This document shows, piece by piece, positions 47,673 to 58,240 of a stretch of 64,000 bases of DNA. The notes beneath the pieces are model-generated. The model searched no databases, was not told the origin of the DNA, and saw only the letters and a program-made list of their open reading frames with translations. The stretch is taken from NCBI GenBank assembly GCA_949128115.1, contig OX421962.1, forward strand, positions 98,734,836 through 98,798,835, written 5' to 3'. Numbering within the stretch: the first letter of the stretch is position 1; each line of letters begins with the position of its first letter. This stretch comes from Anaspis maculata (lineage: Eukaryota > Arthropoda > Insecta > Coleoptera > Scraptiidae). A program made the position numbers and the translations under genes.

Positions 47673-48078
47673 AGCAATACTGCTGACTTCGGTGTTTGAT
47701 ATCATTGAGTACAGTCGCTCACCAAGTTGCCTCTCTTAAAAGCCGCAAATACGAGTATGTAAAGCGACGATTATTTTGGAATATTGAGAAAACTGAATCA
47801 GAGTCGATCGAGCCCAAGAAAAATGAAGATTACCTGAAAAACCCGCTGGAAAATTGGAAAATCAACAATACTACAGCGCAGTAAGGTCCATTTTTCATCA
47901 AAATACATACAAGTCTTTTTGTAGGCGAACCAGATAACGCAAGAGATATCGCAGCGCGCTGAATGAATGGGACACCGTTCACTCGGCGCGGCGACCAGAA
48001 TTTACTACAAGAAAAATACCTAACTAAAACCTCAACAACAAATACCTACAGCGGCGCAAACTTCTGTGTACAGGAGTT

Positions 48079-49398
48079 ATGATGCAACAAACACCAACTA
48101 GCCAAAATACCCCAAACATGAGCAACTCAGCGAGAATAAACACATATGCTAGTGCTACAAGAAGAAGACAATCAATATCTTACGCCAAAAAAGATCAAGC
48201 TATCATTTTAAACATCGACGAAAATTTGAAAAGAGATGATTATTTATTTGCTATTGGAGACATCATAGGCCCAGAAAACATCAAATTCGCGTCACGTATT
48301 TCAAACAACCGCTTTTGTATATATCTAGCGAGCACCCAGATAGTTGAAGAATTGATAAGTAAACAAAAAACAATAACAATAAAAGACATAGAAATAGGAA
48401 TTAGAAGATTGATCACTCCAGCTAAAAGGGTCATATTGTCCAATGTGATACCGCCGATACCTAACGAAGATATCGAAGACGCATTAAAATCGATAGGATT
48501 AAATCTCGTGTCTCCTGTCAGCTTCACAAGAGTGGGAGTTCAGCACGAAAGCTACAGCCATATTCTAAGCTTTAGAAGACAGACATTCATAACACCCCCG
48601 TCTGAAGAAAATTACACCCTACCACCATTCCTAGAAATGAAATTTGATGACACAGACTACAAAATCTTTTTGAGCTTCGATGAGCTTACCTGTTTCGTTT
48701 GTGGACATAAAGGACATATTTCCGTCAACTGCACCCAGCAAAATACCCGAAGACAATCAAGCCAACCGTTGCCAGAGCTCGAGAGACAAGAAGAAAGTCC
48801 AGAAACAACTGAAAACAGAGACCCAAAAACAAAACAAGAAAGAGGAAATAAAAGACCGCCACCATCAGAAAGCATAGAATCTCCCACAACTGAAGAGCAG
48901 CCCTCCACTTCGCAAGATCCATTCATGAGCCTTCCAAAGAACACACAAGAAACCTTTCTGAAACCTGCCCCCAAGAATCAAAAACCATCTACGAAAAAGC
49001 TGAAGAAATCTACATCAACAGAATCCATCAATATGACAACATCTCTAGAACCAGTGAGAAAACAAATCGAAGACAAAACGAATAATTACCCTCTAACCTA
49101 TGAAGCTTTTTCAAGCTTTATAGAGAACACAGTAGGAAACAGTGACCCATACGCCGAAGCACTCCGATACACCAAAGACGTCAACTCATTGCTAAAAATG
49201 ATGTATGACATTTATCCGAACCTAAAAGAAAAAGCACTCAAAGCACGTTTCACACGTCTACACAAAAAAATAAAAAAACAGGCAGAAATCGACAAACTTG
49301 AAGTTACAAGCATTACCAGTATGGACTCAACAACTTCACAAGACGATCACAACTTATCACAAATAGAACAAACAGATTCTGAAATAGAAGAATATTAA
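48079..49398 (+). CDS. LINE ORF1: nucleic-acid-binding protein with zinc knuckle
   Basis: 439 residues. ORF1 products of I/Jockey-type LINEs coat the RNA and help target-primed reverse transcription. A single CCHC knuckle, CFVCGHKGHISVNC (C-x2-C-x4-H-x4-C), lies at residues 205-218. The preceding 110-200 part, with IxLSNVIPPIPNEDIEDAL, looks like the RRM-like segment found before knuckles in such ORF1s. After the knuckle the chain is low-complexity, rich in Q, E, P, S and K (residues 219-320), then a predicted helical C-terminus ending in acidic residues. Two adjacent ATGs start the frame; I take the first. The 104-bp gap to ORF2 implies reinitiation or internal entry. Confidence 0.9.
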   Translation: MMQQTPTSQNTPNMSNSARINTYASATRRRQSISYAKKDQAIILNIDENLKRDDYLFAIGDIIGPENIKFASRISNNRFCIYLASTQIVEELISKQKTITIKDIEIGIRRLITPAKRVILSNVIPPIPNEDIEDALKSIGLNLVSPVSFTRVGVQHESYSHILSFRRQTFITPPSEENYTLPPFLEMKFDDTDYKIFLSFDELTCFVCGHKGHISVNCTQQNTRRQSSQPLPELERQEESPETTENRDPKTKQERGNKRPPPSESIESPTTEEQPSTSQDPFMSLPKNTQETFLKPAPKNQKPSTKKLKKSTSTESINMTTSLEPVRKQIEDKTNNYPLTYEAFSSFIENTVGNSDPYAEALRYTKDVNSLLKMMYDIYPNLKEKALKARFTRLHKKIKKQAEIDKLEVTSITSMDSTTSQDDHNLSQIEQTDSEIEEY

Positions 49399-49503
49399 AT
49401 AGCTACTTGCTACTTAAAACAGTTCATCCAACCATCACAAGCCGATACTGACTCTGACTCCGACCTAAGAAAAAATATTTAAAAAAAAAAAAAGAAAATT
49501 TCG

Positions 49504-52500
49504 ATGCATTTCAAGGTGATACAGTGGAACCCGTGTGGATTCTATCCGCGTCAAGTAAGAATTAAACTTCTACTTCAAGAACATCAAAGCGATGTCTTAT
49601 GTATTCAAGAAACAAATTTCAAGCAGGATCATTCTCCAAAACTTCACGGCTACGACACATACAACAAGAATAGACCTACAAATCTCAGAGCAAGCGGAGG
49701 AGTAGCTCTTTTCGTCAAAAACATCTACCACTCACAAGAAGTACCGCTCAGGACGAATCTTGAAGTTGTAGCAGTCACAGTATGGAAACCAAATCCCATC
49801 ACCTTCTGCAACGTTTATATACCACCCGATCACCAACTAACCTCTCAAGAAATGAACGAACTCATCAGTCAGCTGCCTCTACCCCACATCCTGCTTGGAG
49901 ACTTCAACGCACATAACCAATTATGGGGCTCAGATACAACAAACGCTAGAGGGAAAATAATAGAAGAAATCCTGAACACGGCTGAACTTATCCTCTTGAA
50001 TACTGGATGTCCCACCCATTGTAACATCGCAAATAAAAAGTTCTCGTCAATAGATTTAACATTATCAGACCCTCGCACTGCAACACTACTGGAATGGGAA
50101 ACACTTGAAGACCTATGCGACAGCGACCATTTTCCGATCAAAATCAAATTCAACGACACTGACACAAATAAGGTGACCTCCTCAACAAGCTTTCAAGCCA
50201 GATGGAACCTCAAGTTAGCAAATTGGATAAACTTTAAAGAAGAAGTCGAACTAAGAATCCCTGACATTGATGCAAATTGCGACATAAATACACAGATTGG
50301 AAGATTTAACAAGATCCTGTTGAATGCAGCAACAAAACATGTTGGAAAAGTAATTCAGCCAAAGACAACAAAAAACGTACCTTGGTGGAATTCAGAATGC
50401 CAGACAGCTATAAAAGAAAGCAAGACCGCACTAAATCGATGGAAGAGATACAACACAGAAGAAAACTTCATCATATTCAAAAAACTACGAGCCAAAGCGC
50501 GCCTTATCGTGAAACAAAATAAAATAAAATCGTGGCAAGAATACGTTTCAACTATAAACAGCAATACCTCACCATCCGAAGTATGGAAGAAAATTGGGCG
50601 AATCAAAGGACGCAAATATACACAAAGCATCACGGGCATTTTGGATGAAACTGGAAAATTAGAAACCACAAGCGAAGAAATTGCAAACCTCATTGCAGAA
50701 TCTTTCTACACAAACTCCAGCGATGCAAATTATAATCAAGACTTCCTACAAACAAAAAATCAAATAGAAGAAAACAAGATCACGAATCCAGACGAAAGAC
50801 AATCGAACGAAGTAAATTTACCCATAACCCATGAAGAGCTCACACATGCACTGAGTCACTGTCGAAATACTGCACCAGGGCCCGATGATATTCCTTTCTC
50901 CTTTCTCAAGAATCTACCCGAGAACGGCATAGAAAAACTACTAGAAATCTACAATAACATATGGGAAAGACAAGTTTTCCCAGACATATGGAGAGAATCT
51001 ATTGTTCTGCCTATACCAAAACCTGGAAAATCCAAAACAGACTCAAATGCTTATAGACCAATTTCTTTAACTTGTACGATGTGTAAACTACTAGAAAAAA
51101 TCATCAACAAGAGACTTCTGTGGCATCTGGAAACCCATGACTTGCTAACAAACATCCAAAATGGTTTCAGACCCAAACGCTCCACCTTGGACAGCCTGAT
51201 CAAATTCCAAACCGAAATAATCGAAGCGTTCAGGAATGATCAAGAAATGGTAGCAACATTCTTCGACATAGAAAAAGCATTTGACACCACATGGCGATAC
51301 AACATCATGAAAACCATCCATAAATGGCATATTGGAGGAAGTATGTTTGGCTTCATACATAACTTTTTAAACCTGAGGACATACAAAGTTAAAGTCAATG
51401 GAAAATTCTCCCGAACATACCGATTCGAAAATGGGGTCCCACAGGGATCTGTTATAAGTACCACATTGTTCTTGATCGCCATGAACGAGGTTAGCTCCAA
51501 TATTCAAACACCAGTCCAAGCATCTCTATTCGCTGATGATCTGGTGATTTTTAGCCGTGGGAAAAACATCAATACTGTCCACCAAATGCTACAAAACTCC
51601 CTAAACGACGTCGTGAGTTGGTCAAAAGGAGTGGGTTTCAAATTTTCCGAAACTAAAACAAAAGTGATGAGATTCTCCCGCCGGAGAAAACCGAAGCCCC
51701 TTCCACCACTTAAAATCAATGATGCTTGCTTACCAGTTGTAGAAAGCCATCGATTTCTTGGACTGATTTTCGACTCCAAACTCAAATGGACATCGCACAT
51801 AAGCCATGTAAAGACAGAGTGTGCTAAAAATATAAACCTCATGAAAGTGCTGTCAAGCCATCACTGGGGAGCCCAAGAAGAAACACTGCTAAAAATCTAT
51901 AGATCCATGATACGCTCCAAGATCGACTACGGCTCAATCGTGTACTCAACAGCCTCCTATTCCATACTGAAGACCCTCGACGTTATCCAGAATTCTGCAC
52001 TTCGAGTGGCATTAGGCGCCTTCAGAACTAGTCCAGTAGCATCACTCCAGCGCGAAGCAAACGAGCCACCACTGTTCCTCAGAAGAGATAGACTCATGCT
52101 TCAGTATGCAGCCCGGAACTCTGGTATAGGAAATCCCACAACAACATTGCTATTCCCACCTCACATATCACAGATACCTAATAAACCACGCATACCACTC
52201 CCCATATATGAAAAACTACGCCGCTTTCATCCACCAATCCAATATCCAACAACACACCAACACAACACGCCAGCACCATGGACAACAACCCAGCCGAACA
52301 GCACAGCAGAAGACTTGACAGCTACTAAAAACGAAATCAAGAACATCATGATACAGAAATGGCATCAACACTGGAGATCTGGACGAACATCCCAATTACA
52401 TGACATAGAAGAATCCGTTACTCCCCGGGACTTCAAAGAACTTCCTCGAAAAGACAAGGTCATCCTCAGAAGACTTCGCGTCGGACACACCCTCACGACT

Positions 52501-52719
52501 CACAGACACATCCTGTCTCAAGAGGAACCACCACAATGTGAAATGGGCACTTGCCAACAGCTGCTTACTGTCAAGCATATCCTGCTGGAATGTGCAGAGT
52601 TGGAAGAAACAAGAAGAAAATATCAACTACCAGCTGAACTTCAAGACATCCTATCCGGACAAGAAGCAGACGAACTCATGAACTTCTTGAAAGAAATTGG
52701 GCTATACACACGGCTATAA
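49504..52719 (+). CDS. LINE ORF2: endonuclease/reverse transcriptase
   Basis: 1071 residues, intact. The N-terminal EEP-type endonuclease (about 1-220) keeps QWN (7-9), IQET (E36), GDFNAHN (D133, N135), the SSIDLTLSDP block (181-190) and DSDHF (H209), so the active site looks complete. It nicks the target and primes synthesis. The reverse transcriptase (about 495-765) has FFDIEKAFD (first catalytic D588), GVPQGS (644-649) and FADD (676-679). FADD in place of YADD is tolerated in this group. A C-terminal C-x4-C-x7-H-x4-C (1012-1030) resembles the Cys/His motif of I/Jockey ORF2s. No RNase H domain is recognised between RT and C-terminus, favouring Jockey over the I clade proper. Confidence 0.93.
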   Translation: MHFKVIQWNPCGFYPRQVRIKLLLQEHQSDVLCIQETNFKQDHSPKLHGYDTYNKNRPTNLRASGGVALFVKNIYHSQEVPLRTNLEVVAVTVWKPNPITFCNVYIPPDHQLTSQEMNELISQLPLPHILLGDFNAHNQLWGSDTTNARGKIIEEILNTAELILLNTGCPTHCNIANKKFSSIDLTLSDPRTATLLEWETLEDLCDSDHFPIKIKFNDTDTNKVTSSTSFQARWNLKLANWINFKEEVELRIPDIDANCDINTQIGRFNKILLNAATKHVGKVIQPKTTKNVPWWNSECQTAIKESKTALNRWKRYNTEENFIIFKKLRAKARLIVKQNKIKSWQEYVSTINSNTSPSEVWKKIGRIKGRKYTQSITGILDETGKLETTSEEIANLIAESFYTNSSDANYNQDFLQTKNQIEENKITNPDERQSNEVNLPITHEELTHALSHCRNTAPGPDDIPFSFLKNLPENGIEKLLEIYNNIWERQVFPDIWRESIVLPIPKPGKSKTDSNAYRPISLTCTMCKLLEKIINKRLLWHLETHDLLTNIQNGFRPKRSTLDSLIKFQTEIIEAFRNDQEMVATFFDIEKAFDTTWRYNIMKTIHKWHIGGSMFGFIHNFLNLRTYKVKVNGKFSRTYRFENGVPQGSVISTTLFLIAMNEVSSNIQTPVQASLFADDLVIFSRGKNINTVHQMLQNSLNDVVSWSKGVGFKFSETKTKVMRFSRRRKPKPLPPLKINDACLPVVESHRFLGLIFDSKLKWTSHISHVKTECAKNINLMKVLSSHHWGAQEETLLKIYRSMIRSKIDYGSIVYSTASYSILKTLDVIQNSALRVALGAFRTSPVASLQREANEPPLFLRRDRLMLQYAARNSGIGNPTTTLLFPPHISQIPNKPRIPLPIYEKLRRFHPPIQYPTTHQHNTPAPWTTTQPNSTAEDLTATKNEIKNIMIQKWHQHWRSGRTSQLHDIEESVTPRDFKELPRKDKVILRRLRVGHTLTTHRHILSQEEPPQCEMGTCQQLLTVKHILLECAELEETRRKYQLPAELQDILSGQEADELMNFLKEIGLYTRL

Positions 52720-52836
52720 TATCTAAATCATTGCACTGATGTAATACATGTAAACATACAGACTACTATTGTACATAAACTGTAAATACTATTCAGACAG
52801 CGCCAATAGCCTTGCTGCTAACGCGCTTAAATAAAC

Positions 52837-52867
<31 letters not shown>

Positions 52868-52978
52868 TACTGCTAGATCACTACTGAAAGTATTTATTTA
52901 CGAACAGGGTATTGCGAGTATTGCGACTTGATGTTCTGCAGTATCATTTCACAAGGTGCTTGTGAACTGATTAGGGGC

Positions 52979-53095
52979 TGATCAATGCGGAGGTGGCCAG
53001 TCCCCAGGATGTCAGATGAGCCTAGATAAGTACTGATAAGCCCCCAATAGAGGCAAAACACGTCGTCGTAGTGGTCTGAGAGCTCTTTTTATCTA
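52979..53095 (+). ncRNA. Hammerhead-ribozyme-like relic
   Basis: CTGATAA (53033-53039), a short stem-loop GCC...GGC with the loop CCCAATAGA (53040-53054), then AAAAC (53055-53059) and ACGTCGTC match the hammerhead order CUGAUGA - stem II - GAAAC - stem III - GUC, as found in Penelope-like elements and retrozymes. Both core boxes have one G-to-A change, at positions needed for catalysis, so it should be inactive. A second CAGATGAGCC lies just upstream (53013). An A-run ends the block. The host element is not otherwise recognised. Confidence 0.45.
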
Positions 53096-54440
53096 AAAAA
53101 AAAACTATCATACTAATGTATTAGCTTGGAGCAACCAGGAATTGCATAAGCCCAAATGCCGCCAAGTAGGATAGGTATATGCAGAATAAAAACATGTAGT
53201 CCGACAAACGTATAGTTGGAGACATCTCCCCACATCCCGTTCATTCTTTTACCACGTTATTGAAAATAAAGTTCTCCCAATTTGTATGCTTATTACTTCT
53301 CCGCGGTGCTTCGTCTCGTTGTGCAACAAGCAACAATGCAGCCGAAGCCAACGTCGATGCCCATCAGTGTTCAGAGCCCTGCATCATGCACCTTATTAAA
53401 TTCCAACAATCCCCGGGGTGCACTGGAAAAGAGTCCTGTTTGCCTGTTTTCAAACAGGGCTTCGCGACTATCGGAATTGCACCGCGGAGAAAATTACATT
53501 TTAAAATATCTCTAAGGTTTATTATTGCGGGAAAGAAGACGACGGAATTGATCGTTCCACAAAATCGCTGAAAGATCAGAAAACTTTCAGGTGGCGATAG
53601 GTTCGCGAGAGACGACTTCAGGGAAGAGTTCGGGCAGGAGTTCCGCAGAGGGTGGATTTTTATTACTATGACAGTGGTGGCGACTTTTGCTGAGTGTGCG
53701 GCACACGTATATATCGATGATTTATATTTCAAGTGCCCCCTCCCCACATCAGATCCGCCCCCCTCCCAGCACACATTTTTGCCCTCGATGAATATTGATG
53801 GGTGCCGTTTTAATTTCGGAGTGCGTGACGTTGATGGATCGTCGCGAAATTCACGGCTGAATGATTCCAAATTCACTTTTTATAGATAGATAAGGGAATG
53901 TTCGTATGCGCTGGTATAGTGGAAGATAACGCTAATGGGTAATATAGTAGGTAGGTACTATACACGTGAAGTGCCTAGGTAGGCACCTATCCTAAAGATG
54001 TGATAAGTAATCAAACAAAGCAATAATGCCAACCGGAAGCAGATAGTTCAAGACTTTGTTATGGGATGAATGAGAGTGCTTACCTAAGAGTTTAAATTGC
54101 TTGTCCGTTGGATCGGAAATGAATCATTGATTGCCTACGCATTGAATCCCTGAAGTAATTCTTGCATTATTAATTATTAATCACACAAAAGGGAGAATGA
54201 TGGTTTTTGTTTACAAAAGTATGTAGTTTTAGACGAGATTTTAGATGATACACACTTTTCGGAGTGAGTTATTTGTACTCGACGAGCATCATAGCCACTG
54301 AATCCGAGGGAGCCATCTTGGCTTTTAAATAATGGTTTCAGTGATTTTGTTTAAGCACAATACGATCCAGCAACAGCAATACCAGAGAACTGAGAAACAA
54401 AATACCCCAATATATTACTTGAGTGGAATATTTTTAAGCT
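53096..54440. other. Non-coding, nothing recognised
   Basis: Apparently unique, with a few overlapping ORFs (53260-53571 plus, 53364-53876 minus) lacking recognisable motifs. Confidence 0.4.
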
Positions 54441-54449
54441 TTACAAAAA

Positions 54450-55025
54450 ATTACAATCAATCTTGAACGATCTCAAAGGCATGGCTACTACCGGAAATAA
54501 AGTTCCTACACCAATCAAAACAGGAAAATTCAAAATTAGACTCACGCTTGGTAGAGGAGTCAAAAATAGTAGCGAGTTTTTTGTCACTTGTCCAACATAT
54601 TTGAGAGTCCTTTGCTTTGGGCAATACTCAAGGGTTTCTTTGTCGGGTTCTTCCACTGAGTGCATCTTTTCCGAATCCGCAACTCTCTTTTTTTCTCTGA
54701 CTTGACAGTTTGACATATTTTGTTGTGTTGTTGTCAATTTCTCATGGTACTGATTTTTATGTTCTCTTGTGAAATTGTTTTTGTTCGTTTTGTCCATTTT
54801 GCTCATTTTGTTCAATCTGTCAGTTACATGTTAGGTGTTTTGTGGAAAGAACCATAAAAGAATAACTTTGCACTCAATTTGCTATGAGTGAATATGTATC
54901 TTTCTGCGCAATGAGCGTGATCCATCGAACTCCACCTTTTTTCCCCTTGGGTCGTTTCCTTTATGAACAAAAGCGGGCATAATGAAGAGTTGAGACGATC
55001 ACAGGCCTGACAAATAAAATATCAG
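54450..55025. repeat. Possible diverged family A fragment
   Basis: TTCTTCCACTGAGTGCAT..AATCCGC resembles 32775-32822, and GAGTTGAGACGATCACAGGCC resembles the sequence at 46543-46570 next to copy 2. The similarity is patchy. Confidence 0.3.
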
Positions 55026-55263
55026 GGGCAGAGGGGCATTACTGTGAAAATTATTTTGGGAGATGATTACAAAAAAAAATGTTTTTCTCAAAATGAGCAA
55101 ACTTGAGCAAGAGTTTCTCATTTTATTCAATTCACAGTAAGTTTTTCTATTGTTAGTAGAATATTAAAATTAAAGTGCGGAGAGATGTGGAAGTTCAGAC
55201 TTCAGTCCTACAATTTCCTAACATTTTGTCAATTTTTATTATTTTTTCATTGAATACTTCAAC

Positions 55264-55547
55264 ACATTATAGCTAAACGTATATTGGTGAAATCTTAAAA
55301 CAACTCCACAATTTTTGTATTCTTCTTTTGCCAACCGGTTTCGCCTTTCGGCATCGTCAGGGCTTGTATAATATTGAAAAGATATTCATTTTTGGAGAAA
55401 TGTGTAAAAGTTTTGACATTTGTGAAAACATAGAAAATACAAAAATTGTGATGTAGTTTTAAGATTTAACCATATACGTTCAACTTTATACAACACCACT
55501 ACAAGACTAAATGGATTTCTACTTATTTATAACTACATTATAGCTAA
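55264..55547. mobile_element. Hairpin-bearing insert with 13-bp duplication
   Basis: ACATTATAGCTAA occurs exactly at 55264-55276 and 55535-55547. The 258-bp insert starts with a 45-bp arm (ACGTATATTGGTGAAATC...) that pairs with 55434-55479, around a loop containing CAACCGGTTTCGCC. A long duplication on a non-TIR element suggests retroposition or an unusual transposon. Confidence 0.6.
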
Positions 55548-55844
55548 TAGATACCTGAATAGTACCTTTTTCTCTATTTTGCAACGTAAAGGCACTAGGA
55601 AAGCCCGACGCACTGTTGCAGGACCCTGTAGAATACCAGAATACCATTGTCTGACCCTCAATTCCTATTTACATCGTTTCGTTGGGCGCGGTGCAGTGGC
55701 TTGGTTGCACGGCGTCCTCTCACGGTCATCGCTGGTACGACCGTATTACAAAAATGACCAAGAACATTGGTCTAGAACAGCTTCTTAAGGGAGTGCTATA
55801 CAGCTCGCTAAATAAGTACATTGAACATACAGAATAGTCCTTAA

Positions 55845-56007
55845 ATATTTCCATTAAACGTTTGTGGAATATTCTAAAAGAAATATTCTATGAATATTCA
55901 GGTCTTTCCTAGAATGTCCTGAATATTAATTGAATATTACCACTGAAACATTCGTAGAATATTCTGTAAAAAATATTCAATGTACTAATATTCTGATTTC
56001 TCCTAGT
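55845..56007. repeat. 89-bp tandem duplication rich in AATATTC
   Basis: Two diverged units start at 55845 and 55934. Both contain GAATATTCT, AAATATTC and TCCTAG in the same order. Five or more AATATTC/GAATATT sites cluster here. Confidence 0.65.
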
Positions 56008-56036
56008 AGGTATGAAAGACAACAAACACGCACATA

Positions 56037-57525
56037 AACTCCGCAACAGTCAAAGCGTCGTTCTTGAAAATTTTGCCTTTTTTGAATTTGATGTTACTTT
56101 GAACTGCTACAATACATTTGCATTCTGTTTGGAGTGTTCGCTGACCTAATCCTTTGACTATCAATCCGTGATTTTGCGAGACACTAGGTCTTTCATATAA
56201 GGTTTCTACAGAGTGTTCAATAAGGCAGTGCAAAATTTCTGAACTGTCCAGAAGCTCCCGTTCGAAAAAGAACTTTCTTTTCTTGAATTTCAACCACGAA
56301 GATGCCGAGGTAGGCCTTGAAGTACAGGATGGTGTTTGAATTTTCCGCTTATCACTTTTATTTACAGGGTGAACTCAAAAAATCATCTTTTTGCTTATGC
56401 AACGACAACTTCTTTCGTCGTTGACCGACTTTCAAAATTAGCGGCTCATATTGAAGCTGAAGCTTGAGGTAGAAAGATCTTAGGATCAGAACTGACTCGA
56501 GACCAACAGTCAAGAGTCAGGAGTTTCATTAGAGGTGGCTCAAATCTGAAACGCCGTCGACAGCCCGGTTGGTAGAAGGGTTTGGTAAAAGTCATGTCTC
56601 TTTCGGAGTAATCATTTATTCTGAATACTTGAAGGTTTCTTTTGCTTGTCCTAGTCAAGAATTGTAGGTAAAGGAATCCAATTACAAATGCATGTTCAAG
56701 AAGAAAAAACAACCCCTTGTTCATCTGATATTGATCGTAACCATCACTACGAAAATCAAAACAATGAATTACCCAAACTGATTTCTCTATTACTCATTGT
56801 TTTGATTTTTGTAGTGTTGGTTACGACCATTTTCAAGTAATCAAGGGACTGTTTTTTCTTCTCAAACATGAATTTGTCATTGGATTCCTTCACCTACAAT
56901 TCTTGGCTAGGACAAGCAAGAAAAACCTAACGTATTCAGAATGAATTATTTCCCCGAAAGAAACGGTTTTCTTCACCAAATCCTTCTCCTAAATAGGCGT
57001 CGACGGCGTTTCAGATTTGGGCCACTTTTTATGGACTTTTCAGCTCTGACTGTTTGTCTCGAGTCATCTCTGATCCTCAGGTTTTTTTATCCTCAAAGTT
57101 TCAGCTTCAATATGAGCTGCAAATTTTCAAAATCGGTTGACAAGGAAAGAAGTTATCACTTCAAAACCAAAAAGATGTTTTTCTGTATTCACCCTGTAAA
57201 TGAAGGAGATAAGTGGGAAATTCGAACACCATCCCGTACTTCATGGCCTACTTCGGCATCTCTGTGGTTAAAATTCAAGGAAAAGAAATAAGTTTTTAAA
57301 CGGGAGCTTCTTGACGGTTTAGAAAATTTGCACTGGTTTACTTAACACCCTGTACAAACTTCATGTGAAATATCTGATGTTTTGAAAAACAACGGACTAA
57401 TAGCTGAAGAAATGTGCTGAGAAATACTTCAAACAGAATTCAGTTTGTTAGTTGCAATCCAAAGTTACATCAAATTCAAAAAAAGGCAAAATTTTCGAGA
57501 ACGACGCTTTGAGTGTTGCGTAGTT
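56037..57525. mobile_element. Foldback FB-D
   Basis: 1489 bp. Ends AACTCCGCAACAG/GTTGCGTAGTT are flanked by TA (56035-56036, 57526-57527). Arms pair through CAAAGCGTC, TTTTGCCTTTTTTGAATTTG, GAAGCTCCCG, the CAGGGTGAA/TTCACCCTG block and CACCTACAATTCTTG, to a centre at 56731-56838 shared with FB-C. It lies inside a copy of repeat family B; the uninterrupted family B at 57922-58230 shows the empty target. Non-coding. Confidence 0.8.
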
Positions 57526-57527
57526 TA

Positions 57528-57610
57528 TAAATATTGCACCTCTTAGGGCCCTATAGCGGGCACCTCGCATTTTTAAGGAGACAAGGCTCTCCGACCGACT
57601 ACCGCAACAT
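57528..57610. repeat. Repeat family B, copy 1 (right part)
   Basis: GCACCTCTTAGGGCCCTATAGCGGGCACC and CGCATTTTTAAGG correspond to 57952-57985 plus 58160-58185. The left part of this copy (ACAACAAACAC, about 56019-56036) is on the far side of FB-D. Confidence 0.65.
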
Positions 57611-57921
57611 CAGACGATCGGACCGAGGCTGCACAGGAACGTGTTTTGACTCTATTGGGGGCTCATCAGTGCGCAGGCAATCAGTCCAACCACCCGATGC
57701 TGTGGCAACCAGAGATCTTGGTAATATTCACCCAAGGGGACTCCTGATATGTGAGTCTCCTAAGTGGCGCCATCTATTGACGGAATTCCGCAGATGCTAT
57801 ATTTCAAGGCATCAGTCAGGTAAGGAAATCGAATACAATTCCACGTAGAACCACATCATCGCCAAGAACATCAATGAAATGATAACGTGCACACACGTAT
57901 ACTAAAGCCGAGTAAAGCAAT

Positions 57922-58240
57922 GTTAAGAGACAACAAACACACAAATATAAATAGTGTGCCTCTAAGAGCCATATAGCGGGCACCCCAGTGGCGTAACTGG
58001 AGGGGGAGGGTTCGGGGTCAAAACCCCTTCCTCAGCCATCGATTTTCCTGAAAAAAATTCGAATGCGGCGCTTTTTTTTTCGTTTTGCTCGCATTATTGC
58101 ATATTTTTCAGTCGTGACCCCCCCCCCCCCCCCATTGGACAGTTCTAGTTACGCCACTGGGGCACCCCGCATTTTTAATGGAACAAAGCGCACCGACTTC
58201 CTTCGAAAACAGGCCTCGCAAACCCTCAATAACAGGGATA
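57922..58240. repeat. Repeat family B, copy 2
   Basis: Contains AGACAACAAACACAC, then GTGTGCCTCTAAGAGCC, the GGGCACCC target duplicated by a MITE, and CGCATTTTTAATGGAACAAAGC. It is uninterrupted where copy 1 carries FB-D. Confidence 0.65.
57986..58159. mobile_element. 174-bp hAT-type MITE
   Basis: Ends CAGTGGCGTAACT/AGTTACGCCACTG with a perfect 8-bp duplication GGGCACCC (57978-57985, 58160-58167). Contains a run of 16 C (58118-58133). Family B copy 1 gives the empty site. CAGTGGCGTAACT is a common hAT terminus. Confidence 0.9.

Larger units (their letters stand above)
47673..52874 (+). mobile_element. Full-length I/Jockey-group LINE with 12-bp duplications
   Basis: The element spans 47685-52862 between perfect copies of AGCAATACTGCT (47673-47684 and 52863-52874). 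It has a 5' UTR of about 394 bp, ORF1, a 104-bp spacer, ORF2, a 3' UTR of about 118 bp containing AATAAA (52829-52834), and an A tail of about 25. Both ORFs are uninterrupted and the duplication is still perfect, so the insertion is recent and may be active. Confidence 0.9.

Noticed and set aside
48240..52626. Several minus-strand ORFs of 60-112 codons inside the LINE
   Set aside because: Shadows of ORF1 and ORF2.
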